Of a stretch of DNA of 31,803 bases, positions 8,827-15,746 are shown piece after piece. Source of the stretch: a virus. Position 1 is the first letter of the stretch; each line of letters opens with the position of its first letter. The DNA is taken from positions 1 to 31,803 of the IMG/VR virus record IMGVR_UViG_3300028827_000068, one strand, 5' to 3'. Below the pieces are notes generated by a model. The model ran no database searches and was not told the DNA's origin. It was given only the letters and a program-made list of their open reading frames with translations. The position numbers and the translations under genes were made by a program.

Positions 8827-9072
8827 ATGCAGTTCAAAATAGATCCGCCACCTGAGCAAAAAAAGGCACAAGAGAAAGCCTCGCGAGGACTACAATCTAT
8901 TGAATTAAAAGAATCACAAATAGATGCTAAAAAAGTTGTCATAGTCGGTCTTAAAATTCCTTTTTGGGACATTGTATCACTTATGGTTAAATCTGCATTT
9001 GCTATACTTCCTGCGACATTTATATCGTTTTTTTTATGGCGAATTTTAATTTTCATTCTGAATAGTTATTAG
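8827..9072 (+). CDS. Small membrane protein, moron inserted between gpT and the tape measure
   Basis: This 81-aa gene reads opposite to the surrounding late operon and fills precisely the gap between the end of the gpT extension (9087) and the tape measure start (8785). It has its own promoter and a strong AAAGGAGG site five bases before ATG. The N-terminal 45 residues are charged and soluble (PPPEQKKAQEKASRG). Residues about 45-80 are hydrophobic (ILPATFISFFLWRILIFIL), giving one or two membrane spans with the N-terminus probably in the cytoplasm. I do not recognise the family. An independently promoted small membrane protein in a prophage tail operon is the classic form of a moron; superinfection exclusion or entry blocking is a plausible role but unproven. 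Confidence 0.75.
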   Translation: MQFKIDPPPEQKKAQEKASRGLQSIELKESQIDAKKVVIVGLKIPFWDIVSLMVKSAFAILPATFISFFLWRILIFILNSY

Positions 9073-9086
9073 CTATTTGCCACTCA

Positions 9087-9679
9087 TTACTGTTTCTTGT
9101 CTGCTTTATTAATTGTCCACCATTCCAAAGCCTGTATTTTCTCCAGGTTGGCCCTGGACATTTCTATCCCCAAGGATGCGGCAACCCGGTACAAGGCATT
9201 GTAATCCAGCCCAATCAATTTCCCATTCGGGGCAACCCTCCACTGAGTCTGTATTGCAAGCCAGAGTTCCCAGGCAGGATAATTCTCCGGCCAGAGTTCC
9301 GGACATTTTCCTTCGCATTCTAAGCAATTTAATTTCTCTCCTCTTTGTTTGGCGGCTTTCTGGCATGCCTGGCAGTATTTTAGACCGTCTCCTCCGTAAT
9401 ACTGCCAGACACTAAGGAGTTTTTTACCGCGTCAGGTCCTCCCACAGAGTAACGCAGGACCAGATTAACCAAATAGGAGAGATCAGCAGCGGGCCAGTCA
9501 TCAACCGAATCAACAAACTCAGGATAACAGAGGCCAACCACATATTTGCGGAACTCATGCAGACCAATTTCTCCCTGGGCCAACTTCTGCTGCTTTTTCT
9601 CAACTTCTGCTTGATCTTTAGCTTTGTAGCTGCGTAACTCTATGATTTTATTCTGTTCTGGAAGTTTAATTTTGCTCAT
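9087..9679 (-). CDS. gpGT-like tail assembly chaperone, made by -1 frameshift
   Basis: The gpG frame continues in the -1 frame from the slippery heptamer at 9425-9419 for 110 more codons to TAA at 9087. The extension begins LLSVWQYYGGDGLKYCQACQ, has two Cys pairs (CQAC and CLECEGKC) suggesting a small zinc site, and ends in a conserved-looking region (WLAIQTQWRVAPNGKLIGLD, then MSRANLEKIQALEWW) typical of T-like extensions in lambda-type phages. By analogy with lambda, the rare fusion binds the tape measure while gpG binds tail tube subunits. The extension has no ribosome site of its own and stops just before the moron gene. The join is one long protein with no in-frame stop after the shift. 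Confidence 0.85.
9380..9679 (-). CDS. gpG-like tail assembly chaperone
   Basis: The 99-aa product is the major product of the G/GT pair. ATG at 9679 has AAGGAG five bases upstream; the GTG two codons earlier overlaps that site and is less likely. The protein is helical and charged (DQAEVEKKQQKLAQGEIGLH) with a conserved-looking C-terminal helical part (WPAADLSYLVNLVLRYSVGG). Position between the tail tube gene and the tape measure gene matches lambda G. The slippery site sits near its 3' end, so a minority of ribosomes make the longer fusion. Confidence 0.85.
   Translation of the reverse strand: MSKIKLPEQNKIIELRSYKAKDQAEVEKKQQKLAQGEIGLHEFRKYVVGLCYPEFVDSVDDWPAADLSYLVNLVLRYSVGGPDAVKNSLVSGSITEETV
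9419..9425 (-). promoter_or_regulatory. Programmed -1 ribosomal frameshift site (A AAA AAC)
   Basis: Read on the minus strand in the gpG frame, the codons are gtA AAA AAC, a perfect X XXY YYZ slippery heptamer. It lies 13 codons before the gpG stop, with an in-phase -1 frame that stays open for 110 codons. A GC-rich, partly self-complementary stretch downstream could act as a stimulator, but I did not find an unambiguous pseudoknot. Confidence 0.85.
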
Positions 9680-9692
9680 TTTCACTCCTTAA

Positions 9693-10640
9693 TTAGTAGC
9701 TTGATTTAGTATTAGTCAGAGTTGCCTTAATAGATGTCCCGTCTGCGTTGTCGTCAAAATATCCCTGCCAGGGCAAATCAACATAAATGCCTGCTGGCCC
9801 GTCTATTCCAGGGGTAGACCGTTGATACTCCAGTTCTGGGACCAGAATAGTTAATATCTCTGAGCCGTTATCAAAAGTGATCTCCAGCGAGCTCTCGGTC
9901 GAATTGATGGCCTTGTCTAGCAGTGTCATGCTGTCAAACAGCGCCCGAATACTGCCGGAAATTTCCATCATCCCTTCTGGGATATCTCCTCTGGTCCCTT
10001 GCGAGCCAACAGTATAGACACTTGTGTCCAGACCAAAATTGATACTCAGGCTGGCCTCAACAACAGTGGCGATGGTTGCGCCACCTTCTTTGATGCTTGC
10101 CTGAAAATTGTTGAATCTGGATAATGATAGGCTGGTTGGAGAGGCATCATAGGGTGTGCCGCCCAGTTCCTCTGTTGCGCCCTCTATACCCAAGGACGCT
10201 GTTAGTTCCCCATCTCCGCCAACCTGCATAGAAAATGAGCTAACCTTACAACCCAGATGCTTGGCATATACGCCTATATCGGGGAATTCCTTCTCTAAGA
10301 CTAGGCTAGGCTGGTTGTCGCCTGTCTTCCAAACGTGGGTAAAAGTACCGTCCAGGTTATCAGTAGTGGCAGGATTGCCAAACATGGCCTTGAGCCAATA
10401 CCCAAAAACTATCCCATCTACGGGGACAACCACATCACCAGAGACAGACAGATTCCCGTCAAATGGATTTACCGGATCGCGCCGGCCAGTAATAGTTGAT
10501 GCCCTGTTTTTTGCCCTATCCGACCGGACAGAAACTGAATTGAACGGCATAACCAACCCCGCAGGTGTGGCAGGCGGAGTTTTGAACTCAGTCTCAAAGT
10601 CCAGGATCAGTCTGCCTTTATAACCTCTTGCTTGTGCCAT
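9693..10640 (-). CDS. Major tail tube protein
   Basis: The 315-aa protein is placed immediately before gpG, as lambda V. It is beta-rich with repeated Gly/Ser/Thr strands. Features include an N-terminal KGRLILDFETEFKTPP, a central GDGELTASLGIEGATEE and a C-terminal LPWQGYFDDNADGTSIKATL segment that is typical of tail-tube-2 type proteins. At more than 300 residues it is longer than lambda V, fitting that two-domain tube family. The start ATG at 10640 has GGAGG five bases upstream. It polymerises into the hollow tail tube around the tape measure. Confidence 0.85.
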   Translation of the reverse strand: MAQARGYKGRLILDFETEFKTPPATPAGLVMPFNSVSVRSDRAKNRASTITGRRDPVNPFDGNLSVSGDVVVPVDGIVFGYWLKAMFGNPATTDNLDGTFTHVWKTGDNQPSLVLEKEFPDIGVYAKHLGCKVSSFSMQVGGDGELTASLGIEGATEELGGTPYDASPTSLSLSRFNNFQASIKEGGATIATVVEASLSINFGLDTSVYTVGSQGTRGDIPEGMMEISGSIRALFDSMTLLDKAINSTESSLEITFDNGSEILTILVPELEYQRSTPGIDGPAGIYVDLPWQGYFDDNADGTSIKATLTNTKSSY

Positions 10641-10655
10641 AATATCCTCCGTAAA

Positions 10656-11123
10656 TTATAGCGTTATTCCTCCCCCAATCAGATTGGGGACACTTATTGA
10701 TAAGTCCATGCCCCCTACGATCATGGGGAAATAGTCTATTGGTTCCAGGATGTAATCATTGCGAGACAGAGAGACGTTGCTTGAAAAGCCTTGCAGTGCC
10801 TGCCAGACAAGCTGGCCCATATCGTCAATCTGGAAAACTCCTTGGTATTCCACGACACTTCCGTTAGTGCTGACCGATTCGTCCAGAACAGCCCAATCAA
10901 CCATGATCTTGTATTCATGGTTTTTTACTTCCCGCCCAACTTCAGCGGTTCCAGGTCTCAGTATAATTAACGGACAATCCTTTTTTCCGGGCTGGTTGCG
11001 GTTGTCTATGCCAACAAAAATTTTAGGTGCCTGGCCGTAGTTTGTCTGACACCAGTCAGCGAGAGCTGTGTCATTTGCCAGGACATCTCGCATTCTTTGC
11101 AAAATATCTTTGTAAGTAATCAT
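10656..11123 (-). CDS. Tail terminator / minor tail protein (gpU-like position)
   Basis: This 155-aa protein lies between the gpZ/gp10-like gene and the tail tube gene, the place of lambda U. The ATG at 11123 overlaps the upstream stop as ATGA, so I prefer it over the upstream TTG. The N-terminus is a helix (YKDILQRMRDVLANDTALAD) followed by strands (CPLIILRPG and YKIMVDWAVLD) and a C-terminal IGGGITL. This alpha-then-beta pattern suits tail terminator proteins that cap the tube and join it to the head. Family assignment rests mainly on order and fold-like pattern. Confidence 0.65.
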   Translation of the reverse strand: MITYKDILQRMRDVLANDTALADWCQTNYGQAPKIFVGIDNRNQPGKKDCPLIILRPGTAEVGREVKNHEYKIMVDWAVLDESVSTNGSVVEYQGVFQIDDMGQLVWQALQGFSSNVSLSRNDYILEPIDYFPMIVGGMDLSISVPNLIGGGITL

Positions 11124-11839
11124 TTTAAGGCCGCCCAATTAAAACGTAGTTTACGCTTTGCTGTTTTAAGGTACATACGAATGCGATTTTCAATGCGTTC
11201 GTGAATTTCACGTTCCTTGGCCCTAAACATTGGCTCAAATAGAGGTCTGGCGGGTGTACGCAATATTCTGGTTTCTTTAGCCAGCGGTGCATCAGCAGCC
11301 CACCAGAACCTTCTCATTTTGGGAGTCACTGCGGTTTCAAACCCTTTTTGAAGCTCTGCTCCTCGTCTAGCTGCCGCCTTGGATAGCCAGCCAATACGGA
11401 CACGCTGCTTTTCCGGCTCGTGTTTATAGCCGATTGCCCTAACCAGTTCACCAAATGGCCACGGGGTTAAAGAGCGCATTCTCCTTAATGATTTTGCCAG
11501 CGCTTTTCGCTCATCACCCGTTGCGTCGGAGACAATCTCTCGCATTGTTTCGGTTTTATAGTTTTCAAACCATCGACCTCTTTGCATCAAAGAAAGCGCA
11601 GGCCAGCGGTGTCCTGGAGGCCCTCCCTGGAGACAGGCTTCCTTTAATTCTTTGTGCAGCCACCAACCCACATGACGCAGGGCGCGGTTAAATTCCTTGG
11701 GAAATGTGCGGGCAAGATAGGCAAGATAAGGCTGGGCCTCATCGTTAATGCGGATCATTGTTCCGATGGTTCCATCGGAGAAAAATGGGTATTTACGTCC
11801 TTTAATTTCAACTCTGCCTATTTGTTGGATTTCAGCCAT
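11120..11839 (-). CDS. Neck / tail completion protein (gpZ or HK97 gp10-like)
   Basis: The 239-aa protein is basic and rich in Arg, Lys and Trp. A helical N-terminal part (FPKEFNRALRHVGWWLHKEL) is followed by GGPPGHRWPALS, a feature of virion-morphogenesis proteins, and the C-terminus contains TPARPLFEP, a turn often seen in gp10-like neck proteins. It lies between the head-tail joining gene and the tail terminator, as lambda Z. Probable role: connecting head and tail. It overlaps the next gene by four bases (ATGA) and the previous small gene by one. Confidence 0.65.
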   Translation of the reverse strand: MAEIQQIGRVEIKGRKYPFFSDGTIGTMIRINDEAQPYLAYLARTFPKEFNRALRHVGWWLHKELKEACLQGGPPGHRWPALSLMQRGRWFENYKTETMREIVSDATGDERKALAKSLRRMRSLTPWPFGELVRAIGYKHEPEKQRVRIGWLSKAAARRGAELQKGFETAVTPKMRRFWWAADAPLAKETRILRTPARPLFEPMFRAKEREIHERIENRIRMYLKTAKRKLRFNWAALK

Positions 11840-12045
11840 TAGGATTCCTTTTCAACTTCAGCTAAAATTGCATTAAGTTCACCTTGCAGTTCAAAATCCA
11901 CAAAATATAGCCGACATATCTTTTCCTTGGGCGTTAATAAAATTTCTGCTCGTGTTACATTTGTTATTTGTTCGCCTGTTTCCACATTAACAATCTTCAC
12001 GTCATTGCAATTATTGCCGACCTCAATACGTATTTTTAAGTCCAT
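11839..12045 (-). CDS. Small conserved-type phage protein, 68 aa
   Basis: A small soluble beta-rich protein (LKIRIEVGNN, VKIVNVETGEQITNVTRAEI, KICRLYFVDFELQ). Its ATG directly follows the upstream stop TAG and its end overlaps the next start, so it is translationally coupled within the head-tail joining block. I do not recognise a function. Its tight packing and good coding pattern support a real gene. Confidence 0.6.
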   Translation of the reverse strand: MDLKIRIEVGNNCNDVKIVNVETGEQITNVTRAEILLTPKEKICRLYFVDFELQGELNAILAEVEKES

Positions 12046-12390
12046 CTAAAACGCCCCTCTCTCGTCTGTGCTACAATAGAGTTTCCACTGCCCGGCACGA
12101 TACTGTTTTTGCTGCACTGTCCAAACCGTGCCGTCTGTCTGTGTGACCTGGTCCCGGTATTGTGGGTTTGGCACGTCCAAAGACGATACTCGAACAACTG
12201 CATATCTGCCCAATCCTGTCCGGAAAGCCTTGTCCATCTCTGGAAAGCCTTTGCCCAAGTTGATACCGTCTTCGATTATAGCTTTGGTCAAAATTGCAGT
12301 GCCATCGGTTGTGGTGTAAGTGACATCTTCTCCAAAATCGGCAAGGGCTGTATTTTTGAGATCTTGCGCTATCTGGTCGTGCAAGCTCAT
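12046..12390 (-). CDS. Head-tail joining protein (gpFII-like)
   Basis: The 114-aa protein has the beta-barrel pattern of head-tail joining proteins: a short N-terminal helix (SLHDQIAQDLKNTALADFGE), then strands containing an YTTTDGTAILTKAII pair, a loop (GYxVV-like GRYAVVRVSSLDVP) and a C-terminal TVQQKQYRAGQWKLYCS. It sits between the lysis block and the gpZ-like gene. The product would lie at the portal vertex where the finished tail docks. The call rests on order and general fold pattern. Confidence 0.65.
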   Translation of the reverse strand: MSLHDQIAQDLKNTALADFGEDVTYTTTDGTAILTKAIIEDGINLGKGFPEMDKAFRTGLGRYAVVRVSSLDVPNPQYRDQVTQTDGTVWTVQQKQYRAGQWKLYCSTDERGAF

Positions 12391-12399
12391 TGTTGTCTC

Positions 12400-12912
12400 C
12401 TACTCTTCTCCTGGAGGCATGGGCGGTGGGGTCATCTTTGCAAACGGTTCTGGTTGGTATCCGCCTTGTATTTTTTTGCCTCCCCATACCTTTTGCACCA
12501 AGGGTGCAATCAACCAGCGCAAGCCAAAGGTGGCAGCTATCACGCCAAGTAATGCGATTTTGTACCAATCTGGAGCTTTGCCTACGTAATCCCAGCCTTT
12601 ACAGATATAATCCTGCACACCAGGGATAAAAGAACCGATAACCGGCAAAGTCAGCAAAATAAGCAAATATTCATCTTTCCAACTGAATTTCATTTGCTCC
12701 TGAGCGCGCATGTCCCAGTCGGCCTGAATTTGCTGCCCACGCTCGGCCATACGTAAAATAGCCTCTGCCTTTTTAACCTCGGCAGTTGCTAGAATTTCGT
12801 CTATTTTGGCCTTTGTCTGGACTTTTATTGTCTTGCGCTTTTGCCACTCTTTGATCGGCTCTGTAACCACGGATGCCACGCTGGAAAATAAACTGGACAG
12901 CCAACTAAACAT
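12400..12912 (-). CDS. Membrane protein, candidate holin
   Basis: The 170-aa protein starts with a short amphipathic segment (FSWLSSLFSSVASVV), then a long charged coiled-coil (about 20-75), then WKDEYLLILLTLPVIGSFIP (first membrane span) and WYKIALLGVIAATFGLRWLI (second span), and ends in a proline-rich tail. A coiled coil before a WKDE motif and two spans is the design of three-segment phage holins. It overlaps the endolysin gene by one base (TAATG), so lysis is the best explanation. It would set the timing of endolysin release. Confidence 0.65.
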   Translation of the reverse strand: MFSWLSSLFSSVASVVTEPIKEWQKRKTIKVQTKAKIDEILATAEVKKAEAILRMAERGQQIQADWDMRAQEQMKFSWKDEYLLILLTLPVIGSFIPGVQDYICKGWDYVGKAPDWYKIALLGVIAATFGLRWLIAPLVQKVWGGKKIQGGYQPEPFAKMTPPPMPPGEE

Positions 12913-13334
12913 TATACATCTCCAAACATCGTCATAGCTCGCACAATCTCACGCGAGCCGTAGAAATATTTCCCTCCCCGCCTAGTCCACAAAAGCCTGG
13001 GTACGACCACCCGTAAATCAGTGTGCCAGCCAGGATATGGTTTCCACCCTGGATAAAATCCAATACCCCCAATATCCGGAAAACTGCTGATCAATGCGAA
13101 TTGCTCTAGGATTGGAAAATCAGGGTCATCAAAATGCCAATCTACCGCTAACCCTGTATAATGATAGGATTTTTGACTGTGCCCGCCATCGTCCCAGGCT
13201 ACATGAATTATTATTTTCACACCTGCCTGATGGCGGATTTCATCCAGGGTATACACCAAAGCAGGGGCCACTCTGTGGGGGTCCTTGCCCCATTCTTCCG
13301 GATCGAAATGTCGTATCTTATCCCAATCAACCAT
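12912..13334 (-). CDS. Endolysin, M15-type D-Ala peptidase
   Basis: A 140-aa zinc peptidase. The motif SYHYTGLAVDWHF gives zinc ligands H58 and D65, and PGWHTDL gives H104 with D106; this is the SxHxxGxAxD ... HxD arrangement of M15 peptidases such as VanX and phage L-alanyl-D-Glu or DD-carboxypeptidase endolysins. I chose ATG at 13334 because AAGGAG lies nine bases upstream; a TTG 29 codons earlier would add a low-complexity leader across that site. There is no signal peptide, so export needs a holin. The gene is followed directly by the candidate holin. It would cleave host peptidoglycan peptides at the end of infection. Confidence 0.85.
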   Translation of the reverse strand: MVDWDKIRHFDPEEWGKDPHRVAPALVYTLDEIRHQAGVKIIIHVAWDDGGHSQKSYHYTGLAVDWHFDDPDFPILEQFALISSFPDIGGIGFYPGWKPYPGWHTDLRVVVPRLLWTRRGGKYFYGSREIVRAMTMFGDV

Positions 13335-13424
13335 CTCAAAGGACTCCTTATTTACAGTATGAAAGCGTCCCACTTGGGAGGTTGGGAAATTTGTACTCCT
13401 TAAAATTTGTGTATCCGGCAAAAT

Positions 13425-13646
13425 CTATTTCTTGGGCCATAGGAAAAATGTTATCGCACCAATGATAAATAGAGTGATGGACCGAACAACAACCCGGACA
13501 AAGGTTTTCCGTGCGGTGGTCAGATTGTCACACAGTGTCTCAATAAAATCGTGGTGTTGGCGATGCGTCCTTGCATCTAGCCCAAACTCGCTCAGCTCTT
13601 CTCGGATCGCCTCTTTTACTGCTCGCTTGATTTCATCTCTAGACAC
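13425..13646 (-). CDS. Small membrane protein of the lysis block, 73 aa
   Basis: The start is GTG at 13646, with AAGGA seven bases upstream. The N-terminus is charged and helical (EIKRAVKEAIREELSEFG), followed by a His-rich bend (RTHRQHHDFIE) and one C-terminal membrane span (VVVRSITLFIIGAITFFLW). Similar small single-span proteins are common beside prophage endolysins. It may be a second holin, an antiholin or a spanin-like partner; the sequence does not decide. Confidence 0.6.
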   Translation of the reverse strand: MSRDEIKRAVKEAIREELSEFGLDARTHRQHHDFIETLCDNLTTARKTFVRVVVRSITLFIIGAITFFLWPKK

Positions 13647-13666
13647 AGCTCAGTCCTTAATGGCTT

Positions 13667-13691
13667 ACGGCCAGACCTATGGCCTGGCCGT
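13667..13691 (-). terminator. Hairpin just after the capsid gene
   Basis: ACGGCCAG and CTGGCCGT form a perfect 8-bp GC-rich stem with a 9-nt loop, four bases past the capsid stop. There is no U-tract on either strand, so it may act as a weak terminator or an mRNA-stabilising 3' element that raises capsid mRNA over the lysis genes downstream. Confidence 0.5.
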
Positions 13692-13694
13692 TGG

Positions 13695-14699
13695 TTATAC
13701 TGTTAATTTAACGCACACTTCAGGATTGAGACAAATTGGCAATGGATTTGATTGAGAGTGGATGTCTATTCCTCTGTTGTATTTGCGAGGCTCCTGCTTT
13801 ACATATATTCTCTTGCCCCTTGTGTTGACTGTCTCAATAAAGTCGGCAGGAGCAAAATAAATATCAAAAAGCAGAGTTCCTACAGGGAAGGCGTATGCAG
13901 TTCCATCCTCTACGTATTTCACTTCGTTGCCATTCAGATCCACTCCAATATCACTACATTCAATAAAAGTGATATTGCCAAAGGTGAAACCATTTACGCT
14001 GTCTTCCCGTAAAGAAGCAGCAGCCTCGTGATTAAGAAAGGTTTCTCTTACAGATGGGTGATTGATAAGCTTATCGTAAAAATCAGGAGCGCATAAAGCC
14101 TTGAACCCTGTTATCCTCTGACCTTTTGCTTTTCTGCGGATAGTCCTTTTTACCTCCCGACACTTGGCTGCAACATCGGTGGTATCCGTAGCTAAAGCAA
14201 AACTTACTGTAATCTGAGACAGGCCAAACTCGTCAAAAAGATTGTAAATTACGTTACCTTTGCCGTCTTTAATCTGCCCCTTAATAGCTCCCATCATCAT
14301 GAAATCAAAAGTGAGTTCATGGCTCTGCCTGAGAGAAAAAAGTTTGTCTCCCATGATTTCAGAAAGGGTCTGGAGTATGTTTTCCTGTCCAAAAGCTCTG
14401 ACATTAGCGTAGTCTTCAGGCAGAATTACGTCGTCCAGAGGGATATGGGGGACGTTAAAAGAAATTGACTTTCTATCGGGGCCTGTATTTTCATCTCCCG
14501 GAGAACCGACTGGCTTTACTGCCAGCAGTGTGGGAGAAAAAGCCTTTTTTTCAATGATAGCAGTCCTGGTAGTCAGTCTTTTTGTCTGGAAAAGTCCAAG
14601 GGAACTAACAGTACCAAACTGCGCATCAATCTCATTGATAGCCGCAGTTAAATTAGCCATGTTAAACATGGGATGATCAAACGGATTGGATATAGGCAT
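13695..14699 (-). CDS. Major capsid protein (lambda gpE family)
   Basis: The 334-aa protein has the length and gpE-type order of motifs: MPISNPFDHPMFNMANLTAA at the N-terminus, then GLFQTKRLTTRTAIIEKK, IPLDDVILPEDYANVRAFG, a P-domain helix (KCREVKRTIRRKAKGQRI), ALCAPDFYDKLINHPSVRE, and a C-terminal IHSQSNPLPICLNPEVCVKL. It forms the icosahedral shell with the HK97 fold. It is encoded straight after the decoration protein gene. The start ATG at 14699 has AGGAGG eight bases upstream, one of the strongest sites in the window. Confidence 0.93.
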   Translation of the reverse strand: MPISNPFDHPMFNMANLTAAINEIDAQFGTVSSLGLFQTKRLTTRTAIIEKKAFSPTLLAVKPVGSPGDENTGPDRKSISFNVPHIPLDDVILPEDYANVRAFGQENILQTLSEIMGDKLFSLRQSHELTFDFMMMGAIKGQIKDGKGNVIYNLFDEFGLSQITVSFALATDTTDVAAKCREVKRTIRRKAKGQRITGFKALCAPDFYDKLINHPSVRETFLNHEAAASLREDSVNGFTFGNITFIECSDIGVDLNGNEVKYVEDGTAYAFPVGTLLFDIYFAPADFIETVNTRGKRIYVKQEPRKYNRGIDIHSQSNPLPICLNPEVCVKLTV

Positions 14700-14711
14700 G
14701 GCTTATTCCTC

Positions 14712-15344
14712 CTATCTGACTAAAATTCCTTTTTCTTGAAGTTGTTCAATAGCTGTTGCTTTTTGTTCGTCCGTAGTGCCTTCCGGCCAGACAAGGTTTT
14801 GACTAACAGCTATTGCTTGTCTGGATACTACAACTCCTTCCACTTCAGCAGTTGTGGCGTCATAATCACCAGCAGAAACGCCATAAGCCTTTTGAGAACC
14901 GTTAGTTGCTGCGAAGTTAACTGGCACAACTTTGCCGTCTCCGTCTGTTACGGAAATGGTGAAAGTGTCACCTGCTGCAAAAGCAGTTGCTCCGGCAGTA
15001 ATCGTGAAGGCTATTTGCTCGTTGGAATAGGCTTCTCCAACTTTTGCGTCTGGCAAGGCTGTTCCGTCGGGGGCTTTCACGGTAAATGTGCTTGCATCTA
15101 CAGCAGTTAAAACATAGTCTCCTTTTTTGACCTCTGCTCCCAGGGCCACATCACCAATAGTGCCGTCTCCTGTATTTGAGCCTGCGGTTACGCTACCCAG
15201 GGCAAACAACCTTTTGCCCACAACCATGCCCGCAACCAATGCTGCGCCTAGGGCAACAATAACGCTTTCCCTGGAAAATCTTTTGTTTTCAATTTCCCAT
15301 GCAATAATATCGGAAAGTCTTGTTGGTTGACTTGTTATAGCCAT
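14712..15344 (-). CDS. Head decoration protein (lambda gpD-like, extended)
   Basis: The N-terminal segment (RLSDIIAWEIENKRFSRESV) and the C-terminal part (RQAIAVSQNLVWPEG ... LQEKGILVR) match the D-family decoration proteins. Between them lies a beta-rich Gly/Ala/Thr section (about 60-150) with FTVKAPDGTALPDAKVGEAY and FTITAGATAFAAGDTF, making the protein about twice as long as lambda D (110 aa). The insertion is typical of D proteins in other prophages and may project from the capsid surface. It stabilises the expanded head as trimers. It lies between the protease/scaffold and capsid genes. Confidence 0.85.
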   Translation of the reverse strand: MAITSQPTRLSDIIAWEIENKRFSRESVIVALGAALVAGMVVGKRLFALGSVTAGSNTGDGTIGDVALGAEVKKGDYVLTAVDASTFTVKAPDGTALPDAKVGEAYSNEQIAFTITAGATAFAAGDTFTISVTDGDGKVVPVNFAATNGSQKAYGVSAGDYDATTAEVEGVVVSRQAIAVSQNLVWPEGTTDEQKATAIEQLQEKGILVR

Positions 15345-15350
15345 CTTTTA

Positions 15351-15746
15351 TTACCCCCTGTTGTTTCTATTTCTAATGACCTGCAATAAAATGTTTTCTT
15401 TGCCTTCTGGCTCCGGCACATTGCCCTTAACGCCTTCGCCATGAGCATTTTTTAAGGCTGCCAGGATTTCTTCTTTTTTGTCTTCTGCATCTGGCTGCTT
15501 TTCCGATTGCTGAGCAGCCAGCACAGACACAACAGCCTTGGCCTGCTCTGGATCAAGACCGGTCTTAACAACAGCACCAAGCTTTTCGGCTACTTCTTTG
15601 CCCAGCAAAGCTTCTGCAAGACCAAGAATGCGATCCTGTTCTGCCTTGATTTCTTCCTGTTTCTTTGCTTCGACTTCCTTCACCGCTTCCGACCTGATCT
15701 GCTGCACCAGGTCGGGATGCTTTGCCTGCAATTCTTTTAAATCCAT
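15351..15746 (-). CDS. Nested scaffold protein (Nu3-like), internal in-frame start
   Basis: An ATG at residue 269 of the protease is preceded by a strong GGAGG five bases upstream, inside the coding sequence. The 131-aa product MDLKELQAKHPDLVQQIRSE onward contains only the charged coiled-coil scaffold domain. Lambda Nu3 is made in exactly this way from the 3' part of C. It would be produced in excess over the protease, guide capsid assembly and be cleaved out. Confidence 0.8.
   Translation of the reverse strand: MDLKELQAKHPDLVQQIRSEAVKEVEAKKQEEIKAEQDRILGLAEALLGKEVAEKLGAVVKTGLDPEQAKAVVSVLAAQQSEKQPDAEDKKEEILAALKNAHGEGVKGNVPEPEGKENILLQVIRNRNNRG

Noticed and set aside
8787-9056. 89-codon minus-strand ORF in the gap before the tape measure
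   Set aside because: It has no ribosome site, is antisense to the well-supported moron gene, and its translation shows no recognisable pattern.
9109-9415. ORFs of 85 (minus) and 100 (plus) codons over the gpT region
   Set aside because: The minus-strand frame reached by -1 shift from gpG explains the region; these are other frames of it with proline- and arginine-rich unnatural composition.
12071-12568. 165- and 147-codon ORFs overlapping the holin and FII-like genes
   Set aside because: They are shadow frames of two better supported genes, with unnatural composition.
13335-13421. N-terminal 29-codon extension of the endolysin from TTG
   Set aside because: It runs across the good ribosome site of ATG 13334 and adds no known domain.
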